From Acidimicrobiales bacterium (GTDB taxonomy: Bacteria > Actinomycetota > Acidimicrobiia > Acidimicrobiales > Iamiaceae): a DNA stretch of 64,000 nucleotides. Each line of letters begins with the position of its first letter. Position 1 is the first letter of the stretch. The stretch covers positions 1 to 64,000 of the forward strand of contig DASZTW010000001.1 in the NCBI GenBank assembly GCA_035547835.1, read 5' to 3'. Of this stretch, positions 43,498-51,708 are shown piece after piece. The notes under the pieces were generated by a model. The model was not told the DNA's origin and did not search any database. It was given only the letters and a program-made list of their open reading frames with translations. A program made the translations under genes and the position numbers.

Positions 43498-44157
43498 TCA
43501 CCGCACCCCGGGCAGGTTCGCGGCCAACGCCAGCACAAGGCCGGCTTGGCCGAGGTGGTACGTCACCATGACGTAGAGGTCGCCGTAGCGGATCGGCCGG
43601 ACGAAACGGTTCCACGCCAACGTCGCGTCGGACACGTAGAACAGCGTCGCGCCAACGACCGCGAACGCGATGGCCGTGCCCCATGAAGTGACCACCATGG
43701 CGGAGATCACCACCAGGTAGGCGACGACTGGGCGCACCAAGGACGGGTCGTCACCCCCGCGAACCTGACCGACGATCCGCCGGCCGACCAACGCGACGGA
43801 CACGATCACCGCCGCCAGCCCGACCAGCACCAGCCACGCAGGATCGTGCTGTTCGAGCGCGAAGCCGACCACGTAGGCCACGTGGGCCAGCAGGAACGAC
43901 GCCAGACCCGCCACGAACTGGTTGCCCGGCAGCATCAAGAACACGTCGCCGGCCAGCGACAACACCAGGCCGGCCACGAACCACGCCCGCACCCCGCTGT
44001 GCGCAGGATGCAACACGACCGCCGTCGCAACCAGCAGCGCGAGCGTGGCCGGCTTGCACACGTAGACGAACTCGCGCTCACCGCGTGCGGCGCCCCACCA
44101 GTTCCCGAGCGCCGCGCATCCGGCCAGGGCAAAGAGGGTCCATGCGGTGGCGGTCAT
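43498..44157 (-). CDS. Lysoplasmalogenase (YhhN/TMEM86 family) membrane protein
   Basis: 219 residues with about seven to eight membrane helices. VCKPATLALLVATAV, LSLAGDVFLMLPGNQFVAGLASFLLAHVAYVVGF and ATLFYVSDATLAWNRF carry the conserved acidic residues of the YhhN family, which includes vinyl-ether lysophospholipid hydrolases. Substrate in bacteria is uncertain. It starts 15 bases after the ferredoxin reductase gene and is probably in the same transcript. Confidence 0.85.
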   Translation of the reverse strand: MTATAWTLFALAGCAALGNWWGAARGEREFVYVCKPATLALLVATAVVLHPAHSGVRAWFVAGLVLSLAGDVFLMLPGNQFVAGLASFLLAHVAYVVGFALEQHDPAWLVLVGLAAVIVSVALVGRRIVGQVRGGDDPSLVRPVVAYLVVISAMVVTSWGTAIAFAVVGATLFYVSDATLAWNRFVRPIRYGDLYVMVTYHLGQAGLVLALAANLPGVR

Positions 44158-44172
44158 GTCTGGGCGGCCCCG

Positions 44173-45381
44173 TCAGCTCTCGAGCGACGCCAGCGCGTCG
44201 GCCCAGGAGATACCCGCCAGCATCTGGTTGCGCCATCGGATCACCGGCGCGGGCCGGTTCATCCCGAGCACGCCGCTCACGAGGCCGTCGCGGCCGAACA
44301 GCACCACGAACCGGCGTTCCTCGAACGAACCGTCGATCAGGCGGACCTCGTCGGTGGCGGCCGCCCGTCCCGCGAACTGGATCTTGCGGTCGTACTGATC
44401 AGACCAGAACCAGGGCACGGGGTCGTACGCTTCGCCCTGCTCGCCGGCCCCCCACGCGAGCAGCGTCCGGGCGGCGTGCTCGGCCTGGTCGGCCGCGTGG
44501 TCCCAGTGCTCGATCCGCAGTGGTCCGCCGTAGCGCCGGCTGTCCCAACGGGCGACGTCGCCTGCTGCGACGACGCCCGGCGCGGCGAGGCAGGTCGCGT
44601 CGCAGACGACACCGTTGTCGAGCTCGAGACCCGATCCTTCGAGCCACTCGGTGTTGGGCACGACCCCGAGCCCGAGCACCACGACGTCGGCGACCAGCAC
44701 CGAGCCGTCGCTGAGTCGCACCTCGCTTGCGCCGCCCTCACCGGATTCCACGGCTTCGACACCGACACCGAGACGGAGATCGACACCATGCTCCCGGTGC
44801 AGGTCGGCCACCACCTCGCCGATGACCGGCGGGAGTGCACGCGCCAGCGGGGTCGGCAGTGGCTCGACGAGCGTCACGTCCAAGTCGAGCCCGCGACAGG
44901 TGGCGGCCACTTCCGCGCCGATGAACCCTGCACCGACCACCACCACGTGGTGGGCGCCGGCCTCGATCGCCCCGCGGATCGCCAGCGAGTCCTCGAGCGT
45001 GCGCAGCACGTACACCCCGGGGCGGTCGGCTACGCCCGGCAAGGTCCTCGCACGGGCACCGGTGGCGATGATCAGGCCGTCGTGTGCGAGCTGCCGACCG
45101 TCGTCGAGGGTGACCGAGCCGCCGTCGACGTCGAGCGACACCGCGGCGTGGCCCAGTTCCCACAGCAGGTCGAGCTCCTCGGCGGACTCGGGCACGGCCA
45201 ACGCGGTCCGCGACGGGTCCCACGCGCCCGAGAGCACCTGCTTGGAGAGCGGCGGCCGGTCGTAGGGCTTGCGGATCTCGTCGCCGATCAGCGTGATGAC
45301 GCCGTCGTACCCCGCGCCGCGGAGCGCTTCCGCAGCCCGGAATCCGGCGAGGGAGGCACCGGCGATCGTGATGTGACGCAG
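44173..45381 (-). CDS. FAD-dependent ferredoxin reductase with apparent CTG start
   Basis: 402 residues by homology. The FAD-binding Rossmann motif GASLAG is at residues 8-13, KPYDRPPLSK follows, and a second dinucleotide motif VVVVGAGFIGAE binds NAD(P)H; AAGDVARW and the C-terminal domain match BphA4/ThcD-type reductases. No ATG, GTG or TTG exists between an in-frame TAA and residue 49; the only near-cognate start with homology after it is CTG at 45381, 16 bases after the ferredoxin stop. Starting at GTG 45237 would delete the FAD motif. It should reduce the ferredoxin encoded upstream. Confidence 0.85.
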   Translation of the reverse strand: MRHITIAGASLAGFRAAEALRGAGYDGVITLIGDEIRKPYDRPPLSKQVLSGAWDPSRTALAVPESAEELDLLWELGHAAVSLDVDGGSVTLDDGRQLAHDGLIIATGARARTLPGVADRPGVYVLRTLEDSLAIRGAIEAGAHHVVVVGAGFIGAEVAATCRGLDLDVTLVEPLPTPLARALPPVIGEVVADLHREHGVDLRLGVGVEAVESGEGGASEVRLSDGSVLVADVVVLGLGVVPNTEWLEGSGLELDNGVVCDATCLAAPGVVAAGDVARWDSRRYGGPLRIEHWDHAADQAEHAARTLLAWGAGEQGEAYDPVPWFWSDQYDRKIQFAGRAAATDEVRLIDGSFEERRFVVLFGRDGLVSGVLGMNRPAPVIRWRNQMLAGISWADALASLES

Positions 45382-45397
45382 CGGTTACCCCAGACGA

Positions 45398-45589
45398 TCA
45401 GTCTTCGATGGAGATCGCCTGCTTGGGGCAGCGGCGAACCGCCTCTTCGATCTTCGGGCGGAACTCCTCCGGCGGTTCCTCCTGCAACACGTACAGGAAG
45501 TCGTCGTCGCGGACCTCGAACACCTCGGGGAGGATGCCCATGCAGATGGCGTTGCTCTCGCACAGGTCGTAGTCGACGACGACGCGCAT
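45398..45589 (-). CDS. Small ferredoxin of the [3Fe-4S]/P450-partner type
   Basis: 63 residues with Cys at positions 10, 16 and 54 (LCESNAICMG and RRCPKQAI). Only three of the four usual cysteines are present, and the pattern C-x5-C...C-P is typical of 3Fe-4S ferredoxins that donate electrons to cytochromes P450. No P450 gene lies in the window. The matching FAD reductase follows directly, so the pair forms an NAD(P)H-to-ferredoxin electron chain. Confidence 0.92.
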   Translation of the reverse strand: MRVVVDYDLCESNAICMGILPEVFEVRDDDFLYVLQEEPPEEFRPKIEEAVRRCPKQAISIED

Positions 45590-45641
45590 GATCAGAGGAT
45601 CTCCTCGATGTCGGTTCGTGTGGGCTGAGCCGCTCGGGCCG

Positions 45642-47678
45642 TCAGTCCTGACGGCGCGTGCGCAGGAGCAGTGTCCCACCCGCCGCCGCGGCCAACAACA
45701 GCGTCACGAGCCACAGTGGCTGGTTCCAACCGGTGAACGCAAGCTTCTTGGCACCGGCCCCACCGTTGCCGGCGGTACCGAACCCCGGCGGACTGGCGGG
45801 CGCGAGGACCGAGTTGTTGGTGATGGCCGGGCCTGCCGTATGCAGCGTGATGTCGGGCACGCCCGGCTGGTGGACGAGCGCCGTGTTCGGGATGGAGCCC
45901 GTGGCGGACGCCGCCACCTTGACCGTGACCGTCAGCGTGAGCGACGAGCCAGGGTCGACCGTGCCCACGTTCCAGGTCACGTTCTGCCCCGAGTGGGTGC
46001 AGTTGGCCGTGCAGGAAACGAACGACACCTTCGAGTTCAACACGTCGGTGACGCTGACACCCGAGCAGGCGGTCTTCCCGTCGTTCAGCACGTGGATGTA
46101 GTAGTTGAACGTCTCACCCGGCTGGACCTCGAGGTGGTCGGCAGCCTTGTTGGAGTCGTTCAGCCGGCACGTGTCGAACGGCGGCGTGGTGACCTTCGGG
46201 ATGTCGGGCAACGTGACGGTCTGGGTCACATCGGTGCCGTTGTACGTACCGCTCGCGGTGGCGCGGTCGGTGAAGGTCGAGCCTTCAGCCGCGCTCGCCG
46301 GCACTTTCACCGTGATCGTGTAGTTCCGTGTCTCGTTGGGTTGCAACGGTGTCGGATCGTTCCAGGTGATGGTGCCGCCCGACACTTGCCCTTGCGGCGA
46401 GGTGGACACGACGGTGAAGCCCGCCGGACCGGTGATCTGGTCGACGACCTTCAGGTTCGAGATGGGCGCCGTGCCCCGGTTGGGGACGGTGACCGTGTAC
46501 TGGAAGGTGCCGCCGGGTGCCACCGAAGCCGCCGACGCGTCCTTGTGGACCTCGTTGAGCGGGTTGAACGGCGGCGGGCACTTCACGCCGCCGACCGGAG
46601 CCGTGGCCGAGACGGTCATCGGGAACAGGTCGACCTGGGCCACCTTCAGGCTGGCCAGCGTGAGCGTGAGCGAGAGGAGCGACCCCTCGGCAGCGGCATG
46701 CGTGCCGTCGGCCGAGGTGGTCTGGTTGCTCAGCGCGCCGAGCGAGAGCGTGAGGTTGAGCAACGGGTTGTCGGGCAGCGCGACCGAGAACGACGAGTTG
46801 GCGGCGTCGAGCGTGATCGGCGCGTTGCTCCCGACGGTGATCTGCAGGACCGGAGCGGTCCAGTCGATCTTGGCCGAACCGGCCACACCGCCCGCCGTGG
46901 CCTTCAGCGCCGGGGTGGACAGCACGTTGATCTTGATCTGCCCACCGATGTCGATCGGCACAGCCTGGATGTCGGAAGTGGACTGGACCGCACGGGTGCT
47001 CTGACCCGCCTGGTCGATCAGCGAGACCGCTTCCCGGGTGGACACCGTGCCGCCGCCCGACGTGTCGAGCGACAGCAAGGAGGCGCCGGTGCCGAGGTCG
47101 AGCACGCTGGCGGACGCGACCTGGGTGAGGGTCTCCGACAGGGGCACACCCGACGCGAGGCAGGCGGTGTCGCCGGGCCAGCGGGCGTGGTTGTTGGTGG
47201 TGAGGCCCTGCACGTTCAGCAGCGGGGCCACGTTGATCGGCAGGAGCGTGTTCTGGAGACCCGTCGCGTTGTCGGGCGGGGCGGTCTGGCTCTTTTGCTG
47301 GATCGGGATGGTGGCGCCGAGCACATTCGCATCGACGTTGGCACCGGTCGACGATGAGCGAGGCGTGGCGGTGGAGTCGACCTTCGACTCGGCCGGAACG
47401 GCCTTGACGTCGACCGCAGTCGGTACGTTCGGGATCGGTAGCGAGCCGAGCACCTGCAAGCGCAGCAGGTTGCCCAAGGAGTCACCCTGGAAGTTGCCGA
47501 TCGGCTGCGCCGGCGGGGCGGCGGCCGAGTTGGCCGACGCGGCCGAGGACGCGGCGGTGCTCGCGGGTGCCGCGGGTGCCGCAGTCGCGCCGCCGAAGGC
47601 GGTCGCGGCCGTGCCCGCGAGCAGCGTCAGCGCCACCATCGCGCGGCGCACGTGAGTCATCCCAGTTCTCTTGAACAT
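45642..47678 (-). CDS. DUF11-repeat surface protein with LAFTG sortase-type tail
   Basis: 678 residues. Signal peptide (about 10-45), an Ala/Ser-rich segment, a large beta-rich region of unknown fold (about 60-390), then two or three DUF11-like modules (about 400-620: NEVHKDASAASVAPGGTFQYTVTVPNRG; VQPGETFNYYIHVLNDGKTAC; VGTVDPGSSLTLTVTV). The end carries KKLAFTG, a membrane helix and RTRRQD. LAxTG is the recognition type of class E sortases in actinobacteria, so covalent wall anchoring is likely. Start ATG 47678 with GGAGCAGGAACG before it; ATG 47660 is the alternative. Confidence 0.85.
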   Translation of the reverse strand: MFKRTGMTHVRRAMVALTLLAGTAATAFGGATAAPAAPASTAASSAASANSAAAPPAQPIGNFQGDSLGNLLRLQVLGSLPIPNVPTAVDVKAVPAESKVDSTATPRSSSTGANVDANVLGATIPIQQKSQTAPPDNATGLQNTLLPINVAPLLNVQGLTTNNHARWPGDTACLASGVPLSETLTQVASASVLDLGTGASLLSLDTSGGGTVSTREAVSLIDQAGQSTRAVQSTSDIQAVPIDIGGQIKINVLSTPALKATAGGVAGSAKIDWTAPVLQITVGSNAPITLDAANSSFSVALPDNPLLNLTLSLGALSNQTTSADGTHAAAEGSLLSLTLTLASLKVAQVDLFPMTVSATAPVGGVKCPPPFNPLNEVHKDASAASVAPGGTFQYTVTVPNRGTAPISNLKVVDQITGPAGFTVVSTSPQGQVSGGTITWNDPTPLQPNETRNYTITVKVPASAAEGSTFTDRATASGTYNGTDVTQTVTLPDIPKVTTPPFDTCRLNDSNKAADHLEVQPGETFNYYIHVLNDGKTACSGVSVTDVLNSKVSFVSCTANCTHSGQNVTWNVGTVDPGSSLTLTVTVKVAASATGSIPNTALVHQPGVPDITLHTAGPAITNNSVLAPASPPGFGTAGNGGAGAKKLAFTGWNQPLWLVTLLLAAAAGGTLLLRTRRQD

Positions 47679-47731
47679 GCCCGTTCCTGCTCCAGCCCAG
47701 CGTCGACGATGACCGAGACTTTTCCGGGCAA

Positions 47732-47761
47732 TTGCTATCACGTGCGGGGGGTGGCAACCAA
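47732..47761 (-). promoter_or_regulatory. Candidate promoter of the surface protein gene
   Basis: TTGGTT (47756-47761) and TAGCAA (47732-47737) are 18 bases apart on the minus strand, giving a leader of roughly 45 bases that contains a GGAG/AGGA ribosome-binding region. Confidence 0.4.
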
Positions 47762-47868
47762 TGATGCTCGCCGCGAACATCCCGGTGTGCCCCTACGCAC
47801 GCTTCGCGGCGACCCGGCCGTGACCAGAGCTGACGGCGCCCCGAACGCCAACGGCACCGCGGTCCTGG

Positions 47869-48207
47869 TCAAGGGTGCAGCGACGAGCTCAACGCCTCGA
47901 GGCGTTCGGGCACGGCACGCCAGTGCACCCACCGGCCGCGACGTTCGCCGACGATGAGGCCGGCGTCGGCCAGCGCCTTGGTGTGGTGACTGATGGTCGG
48001 TTGCGACTTGCCGAGGGGCTCGAGCAGATCGCAGGAGCAGATCTCGTCCGCGCTGGCGATCATGCTGAACAGCCGCAACCGCACCGGATCGGCCAGCGCC
48101 GCGAAGCCCTGCGCGAGCCCGGCCGCATCCGCCTCCGAGAGCGGCGCCGCCACGACGTTGCCGCAACATCCCACGACCGTCGCTCGTTGTGCGGCTCGAG
48201 TGGGCAT
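47869..48207 (-). CDS. arsR: ArsR family arsenic-responsive repressor
   Basis: 112 residues. The winged helix contains DPVRLRLFSMIAS and SQPTISHHTKALADAGLI as recognition helix. Cys14, Cys15 and a Cys57/Cys59 pair are positioned much like the As(III) site described for Corynebacterium glutamicum ArsR (Cys15, Cys16, Cys55). GGAGG precedes the ATG at 48207. It is divergent from arsI-aqpS-arsC, with nested inverted repeats between the two start codons. Confidence 0.92.
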   Translation of the reverse strand: MPTRAAQRATVVGCCGNVVAAPLSEADAAGLAQGFAALADPVRLRLFSMIASADEICSCDLLEPLGKSQPTISHHTKALADAGLIVGERRGRWVHWRAVPERLEALSSSLHP

Positions 48208-48223
48208 GGACGCCTCCAATGCA

Positions 48224-48279
48224 TTGACAACTGTCGATACATTCGCGATGATCGATCCATCGACATGAGCCAATGTATC
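48224..48279 (+). promoter_or_regulatory. arsI promoter and nested inverted repeats (ArsR operator region)
   Basis: TTGACA (48224-48229) and GATGAT (48247-48252) are 17 bases apart. Two perfect inverted pairs are nested here: TGTCGAT (48232-48238)/ATCGACA (48259-48265) and GATACATT (48236-48243)/AATGTATC (48272-48279). They flank the -10 box, so ArsR dimers there would block both directions. Confidence 0.65.
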
Positions 48280-48291
48280 AGGAGGCGCACC

Positions 48292-48747
48292 GTGTCCCGT
48301 GTGCAGCTCGCCATCAACGTGTCCGACCTCGACGAGGCCGTGGCCTTCTACTCCAAGCTGTTTGCCAGTGAACCGGCGAAGATCCGCCCCGGCTACGCCA
48401 ACTTCGCCATCGCGGAGCCGCCGCTGAAGCTGGTGCTCATCGAAGGTTCGGGCGAGCCCGGCACCGTGAACCACCTCGGCGTCGAAGTCGCGGACACCGA
48501 GCAGGTTCGCCAGGCCGGCTCGCGGTTGGCAGCCGAGGGACTCGCGACCGCCACAGAAGACGAGGTGTCCTGCTGCTTCGCCGTACAGGACAAGGTGTGG
48601 GTCGACGGTCCCGATGGTGAGCCATGGGAGATCTACACCGTGCTGGCCGACGCCGAGCATCCCGCTGGCGAGTTCTGCAACGCGTCGACGGGCGAGGTCA
48701 CCCGGTGCTGTACCGCTGCCGCGGAGTCCGCGGCGCGCTGCGGTTGA
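48292..48747 (+). CDS. arsI: ArsI/CadI family VOC protein, probable C-As lyase
   Basis: 151 residues, a single VOC-type fold. Candidate Fe(II) ligands Gln5, His61 and Glu113 and the arsenic-binding pair Cys94-Cys95 match the ArsI pattern; ArsI cleaves the C-As bond of trivalent methyl- or phenyl-arsenicals. The C-terminus adds a second CC. The start is GTG 48292, six bases after AGGAGG; an in-frame ATG at 48265 lies inside the operator. First gene of the arsI-aqpS-arsC operon. CadI-type cadmium response is the alternative name for this family. Confidence 0.88.
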   Translation: MSRVQLAINVSDLDEAVAFYSKLFASEPAKIRPGYANFAIAEPPLKLVLIEGSGEPGTVNHLGVEVADTEQVRQAGSRLAAEGLATATEDEVSCCFAVQDKVWVDGPDGEPWEIYTVLADAEHPAGEFCNASTGEVTRCCTAAAESAARCG

Positions 48748-49451
48748 GGGCGAGCCTGGGGCGCCGAGCCACCGCCGAGGGCGTCGGCAGTGCCCTGCTG
48801 GTCGCGATCGTCGTCGGCTCGGGCACCTTCGCCCAACGCCTGTCGCCGGGCGAGCCCGGCCTCCAACTGCTGGAGAACTCGATCGCCACGGGCGCCGGCC
48901 TCACTGCGCTGATCTTGTGCTTCGGGTCGGTGTCCGGCGCGCACTTCAACCCGGTGGTCAGCCTCGCCGACCGCTGGGGCGGTGGGCTGACGACCCGTGA
49001 GCTGGCGTGGTACGTGCCAGCCCAGACCGCCGGCGCCTGCGGCGGGGCCGTCGTGGCGAACCTGATGTTCGGGCTTCCCGCGGTCACCGCCTCGACCCAC
49101 GCCCGTTCGTCGGGTGGGTTGTGGCTCGGTGAGGCGGTGGCCACGTTCGGTCTGGTGCTCGTGATCTCGGGGATCGCACGGGGAGGCCGAACCGACAGCG
49201 CCGCGTACGCCGTCGGCGGCTACATCACCGCCGCGTACTGGTTCACTTCCTCGACCAGCTTCGCGAACCCTGCCGTCACCGTGGGCCGGACGCTCACCGA
49301 CACCTTCGCCGGCATCAAACCGTCCTCCGCCCCCGCGTTCATCGCCTTCGAGGTGCTTGGCGGCCTCGCTGCCGTGGCGCTCGTCGGCTTCGTGTTCCCG
49401 ACCACCGCAGCGACGGAGTTGCTCGTGCCCCACGACGAGCTGACCGCATGA
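48744..49451 (+). CDS. aqpS: MIP/aquaglyceroporin family channel (AqpS-like)
   Basis: 235 residues with six membrane helices and the two NPA-type half-helices, here HFNPVVS and FANPAVT. In Sinorhizobium an aquaglyceroporin in the ars operon lets arsenite flow out down its gradient, taking the place of an ArsB or Acr3 pump. The same is likely here: it lies between arsI and arsC and no pump gene is seen. The only start in place is TTG 48744, overlapping the arsI stop (TTGA); the arsC ATG overlaps its own stop (ATGA). Confidence 0.88.
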   Translation: MRASLGRRATAEGVGSALLVAIVVGSGTFAQRLSPGEPGLQLLENSIATGAGLTALILCFGSVSGAHFNPVVSLADRWGGGLTTRELAWYVPAQTAGACGGAVVANLMFGLPAVTASTHARSSGGLWLGEAVATFGLVLVISGIARGGRTDSAAYAVGGYITAAYWFTSSTSFANPAVTVGRTLTDTFAGIKPSSAPAFIAFEVLGGLAAVALVGFVFPTTAATELLVPHDELTA

Positions 49452-49861
49452 GCGATCGACCTGTCGTGTTGTTCCTCTGCGTCCACAACGCCGGCCGTTC
49501 GCAGATGGCGTTGGGGTGGTTCGATCACTTGGCCGCGGGTCGGGCCCGCGCGCTGTCGGGGGGCTCAGAGCCCGCTGACCAGGTGAACCCGGTCGCCGTG
49601 CAGGCCATGGCCGAGGTCGGGATCGACATCGCGCGCGAGTACCCGAAGCCGTGGACGGAAGCCGACATCCGCGCTGCTGCCGTCGTCGTCACCATGGGTT
49701 GCGGCGACGCCTGCCCGTACCACCCGGCGACGCGCTACCAGGACTGGCCGCTCGACGACCCCGCCGGCAGGCCGATCGAGGCCGTGCGCGCGATCCGCGA
49801 CCAGATCGAGCACCGCGTCCGAGCGTTGCTGGAGGAGCTCGGGATCCCGGCCGCGCCGTGA
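49448..49861 (+). CDS. arsC: Arsenate reductase, low-molecular-weight phosphatase type
   Basis: 137 residues. The CX5R loop CVHNAGR begins at Cys11, and TMGCGDACPY provides further cysteines, typical of ArsC enzymes that use mycothiol/mycoredoxin or thioredoxin. It reduces As(V) to As(III), which would leave through AqpS. It overlaps aqpS by four bases and closes the operon. Confidence 0.93.
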   Translation: MSDRPVVLFLCVHNAGRSQMALGWFDHLAAGRARALSGGSEPADQVNPVAVQAMAEVGIDIAREYPKPWTEADIRAAAVVVTMGCGDACPYHPATRYQDWPLDDPAGRPIEAVRAIRDQIEHRVRALLEELGIPAAP

Positions 49862-49913
49862 CCGAGGAGGGATACGGTGGCGGCCGTCGCGGCATCGAGC
49901 AGGGGGCAACGAG

Positions 49914-50840
49914 GTGGTCGATCGCAACGGATGGGCACCGCTCCCCTTTGCGGATTGGCAGGAGACCTGCGACACGCTGCATGCCCACACCCAGACGCTC
50001 GGCAAGCTCGCCGCCCGCCTCGCCCCGCCCGAGCCGCAGCTCCAGCACGCCGCGCTCCGCCTCACGGCCAGGGGCTGGGAGACCAATCCGCTGCCGGCCA
50101 TTGACCGCTCGGCCGCCGTCGTCATCGCAATCGACCTGCACGCACACGAGACGTTGGTGGAGCACAGCAGTGGACGTGTGCGCCGCGTCCCGCTCACCCC
50201 GAACCGCCCGGTCGGTGACGTGACGACCGAGGTCGTGCGCGCGGTTACCGACATGGTGGGCCCAGTGGCGTTCGACCCGACGCCCCAGGAGGTGTCGTGG
50301 ACGGTGCCACTCGACGAGGACCACGAGCACGCCACGTACGATGTCGACCACGTCGCGGCGTACTTCGCGGCAGCCACCAGTGCGGCGGCGGTGCTGGGCG
50401 ACCTGCGGGCGCCGTTCCGGGGCCGGTCCACGCCCGTCAACGCCTGGTGGGGGTCGTTCGACCTCGCCGTCAGCCTGTTCTCCGGGGCCCCCGCCGAGCC
50501 CAGCTCGACCGACTTCATCACGCGCAACGCCATGGACGCCGAGGAGATCGCGATCGGCTGGTGGCCCGGCGACACGAAGCACCCACGCGCGGCCTTCTAC
50601 GCGTACGCCCATCCAGCACCCCCCGACTACGGGCGGACCGCCGTGGAACCGCAGGCCGCGCGGTGGGACGGCGACCTCGGCGAATACGTCCTCGACTGGG
50701 ACGACGTGGTGGCTGACCCCGACCCGCACGGTGCCGCGCTGCGGTTCGCGCGTTCCGCAGTCCGGGAGTCGTGCACCACCTGCGGCTGGGACCCGGCCCT
50801 GGCGGCCAGCGTGGACGGCGACCCCCCACCCGTGCGCTAG
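49914..50840 (+). CDS. DUF5996 family protein
   Basis: 308 residues resembling DUF5996: WETNPLPAIDRSAAVVIAIDLHAHETLVE near 55-85, FRGRSTPVNAWWGSFDLAVSLFSG near 170-195 and GWWPGDTKHPRAAFYAYAHPAP near 225-245 are the conserved blocks. Soluble; function unknown in the family. It follows arsC by about 50 bases on the same strand and may be read through from the arsenic operon, but I see nothing tying it to arsenic. Confidence 0.78.
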   Translation: MVDRNGWAPLPFADWQETCDTLHAHTQTLGKLAARLAPPEPQLQHAALRLTARGWETNPLPAIDRSAAVVIAIDLHAHETLVEHSSGRVRRVPLTPNRPVGDVTTEVVRAVTDMVGPVAFDPTPQEVSWTVPLDEDHEHATYDVDHVAAYFAAATSAAAVLGDLRAPFRGRSTPVNAWWGSFDLAVSLFSGAPAEPSSTDFITRNAMDAEEIAIGWWPGDTKHPRAAFYAYAHPAPPDYGRTAVEPQAARWDGDLGEYVLDWDDVVADPDPHGAALRFARSAVRESCTTCGWDPALAASVDGDPPPVR

Positions 50841-51021
50841 TGGCGTGTCTGGCGGGTGAGGAGGTGGTCACGGCGAGTCATTCGGCGCCGCTGGCCAGGA
50901 CGCACGACGGAGGCGCAGCCGTGGCTGCGGTGAGCCCGAGGACGCCGCCCAACGGTGCCGAGGGCCGCCAGGACCGCCCCGCCACTTGGCAGACGCAATA
51001 GGGACGACCCGGGCCCGTCAG

Positions 51022-51095
51022 TGGAGGTGATGGGATTCGAACCCACGACTTCTTCGATGCGACCGAAGCGCTCTAGCCAGCTGAGCTACACCCCC
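51022..51095 (-). tRNA. tRNA-Ala (anticodon CGC)
   Basis: Minus-strand cloverleaf: acceptor GGGGGTG/CACCTCC with the G3-U70 wobble that identifies tRNA-Ala, D arm GCTC/GAGC, anticodon loop GTCGCAT in CTTCG/CGAAG, T loop TTCGAAT and discriminator A. CCA is not encoded. The 180 bases between the DUF5996 gene and this tRNA hold nothing I recognise. Confidence 0.95.
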
Positions 51096-51189
51096 GAGGG
51101 ACGTCACAGCATACCGGTTGGCGCGGGGCGGCTGTTCACCCGCAGCACCCCGGGACCCGGGCCGCGAAGTGCCCCGGTTGGAAGCGGGG

Positions 51190-51708
51190 CTAGTTGGAGG
51201 CGGAGCGTCGCAGCATCAGCTCGGGAGCCGGAGCGACGGGTGCGGTGGTGCGGCGGTCGTTGAGGTACGACACCTTGGTGCGGCGCTCGGTGGCGTTCCG
51301 CTCGACTTGCACCAACAAGTAGACGTAGCCGGCGAGCAGCCCGGCGGTAGCGAGGCAGGCCAGCGCGGTGATCGGCCCCGGTGAGATCGCGACCAGCAAC
51401 AAGCTGAACGCGAAGACGCCAACCAGGCCGAACAGGACGTCGCGACGCCGGCGGCGGAACTCGGCCTGGCGAGCGGCGCGACGCCGAGCCTGCGGCGACA
51501 TCGGTCGGCTCGAACCCCCGAAAGCCATCGGGGCGGCCGAGAAGCCCGTCGAGCGGGACCGGCGAGGGCCGACCCGCCGCTCCAGCGTGCTCAGCTGGCT
51601 GTGGAACGAGTGCACGGAGTCGCCGACCCTGGTGCCCATCCGCTCCTTGACGACGGAGCCCAGGAAGACCACCCAGCCAAGGGCGACGATTACGAGCACG
51701 ACGGTCAC
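51190..51708 (-). CDS. Small membrane protein of unknown function
   Basis: 172 residues with one helix at the N-terminus (VTVVLVIVALGWVVFLGSVV) and a hairpin of two more near 105-150 (VLFGLVGVFAFSLLLVAISP, ITALACLATAGLLAGYVYLLVQV), separated by a very basic segment (RRRAARQAEFRRRRR). Not recognised as a named family. Start GTG 51708 with GAGG upstream. It stands between tRNA-Ala and the moaC operon, beyond a large hairpin, so it is probably transcribed on its own from TACCTT about 20 bases upstream. Confidence 0.72.
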   Translation of the reverse strand: MTVVLVIVALGWVVFLGSVVKERMGTRVGDSVHSFHSQLSTLERRVGPRRSRSTGFSAAPMAFGGSSRPMSPQARRRAARQAEFRRRRRDVLFGLVGVFAFSLLLVAISPGPITALACLATAGLLAGYVYLLVQVERNATERRTKVSYLNDRRTTAPVAPAPELMLRRSASN

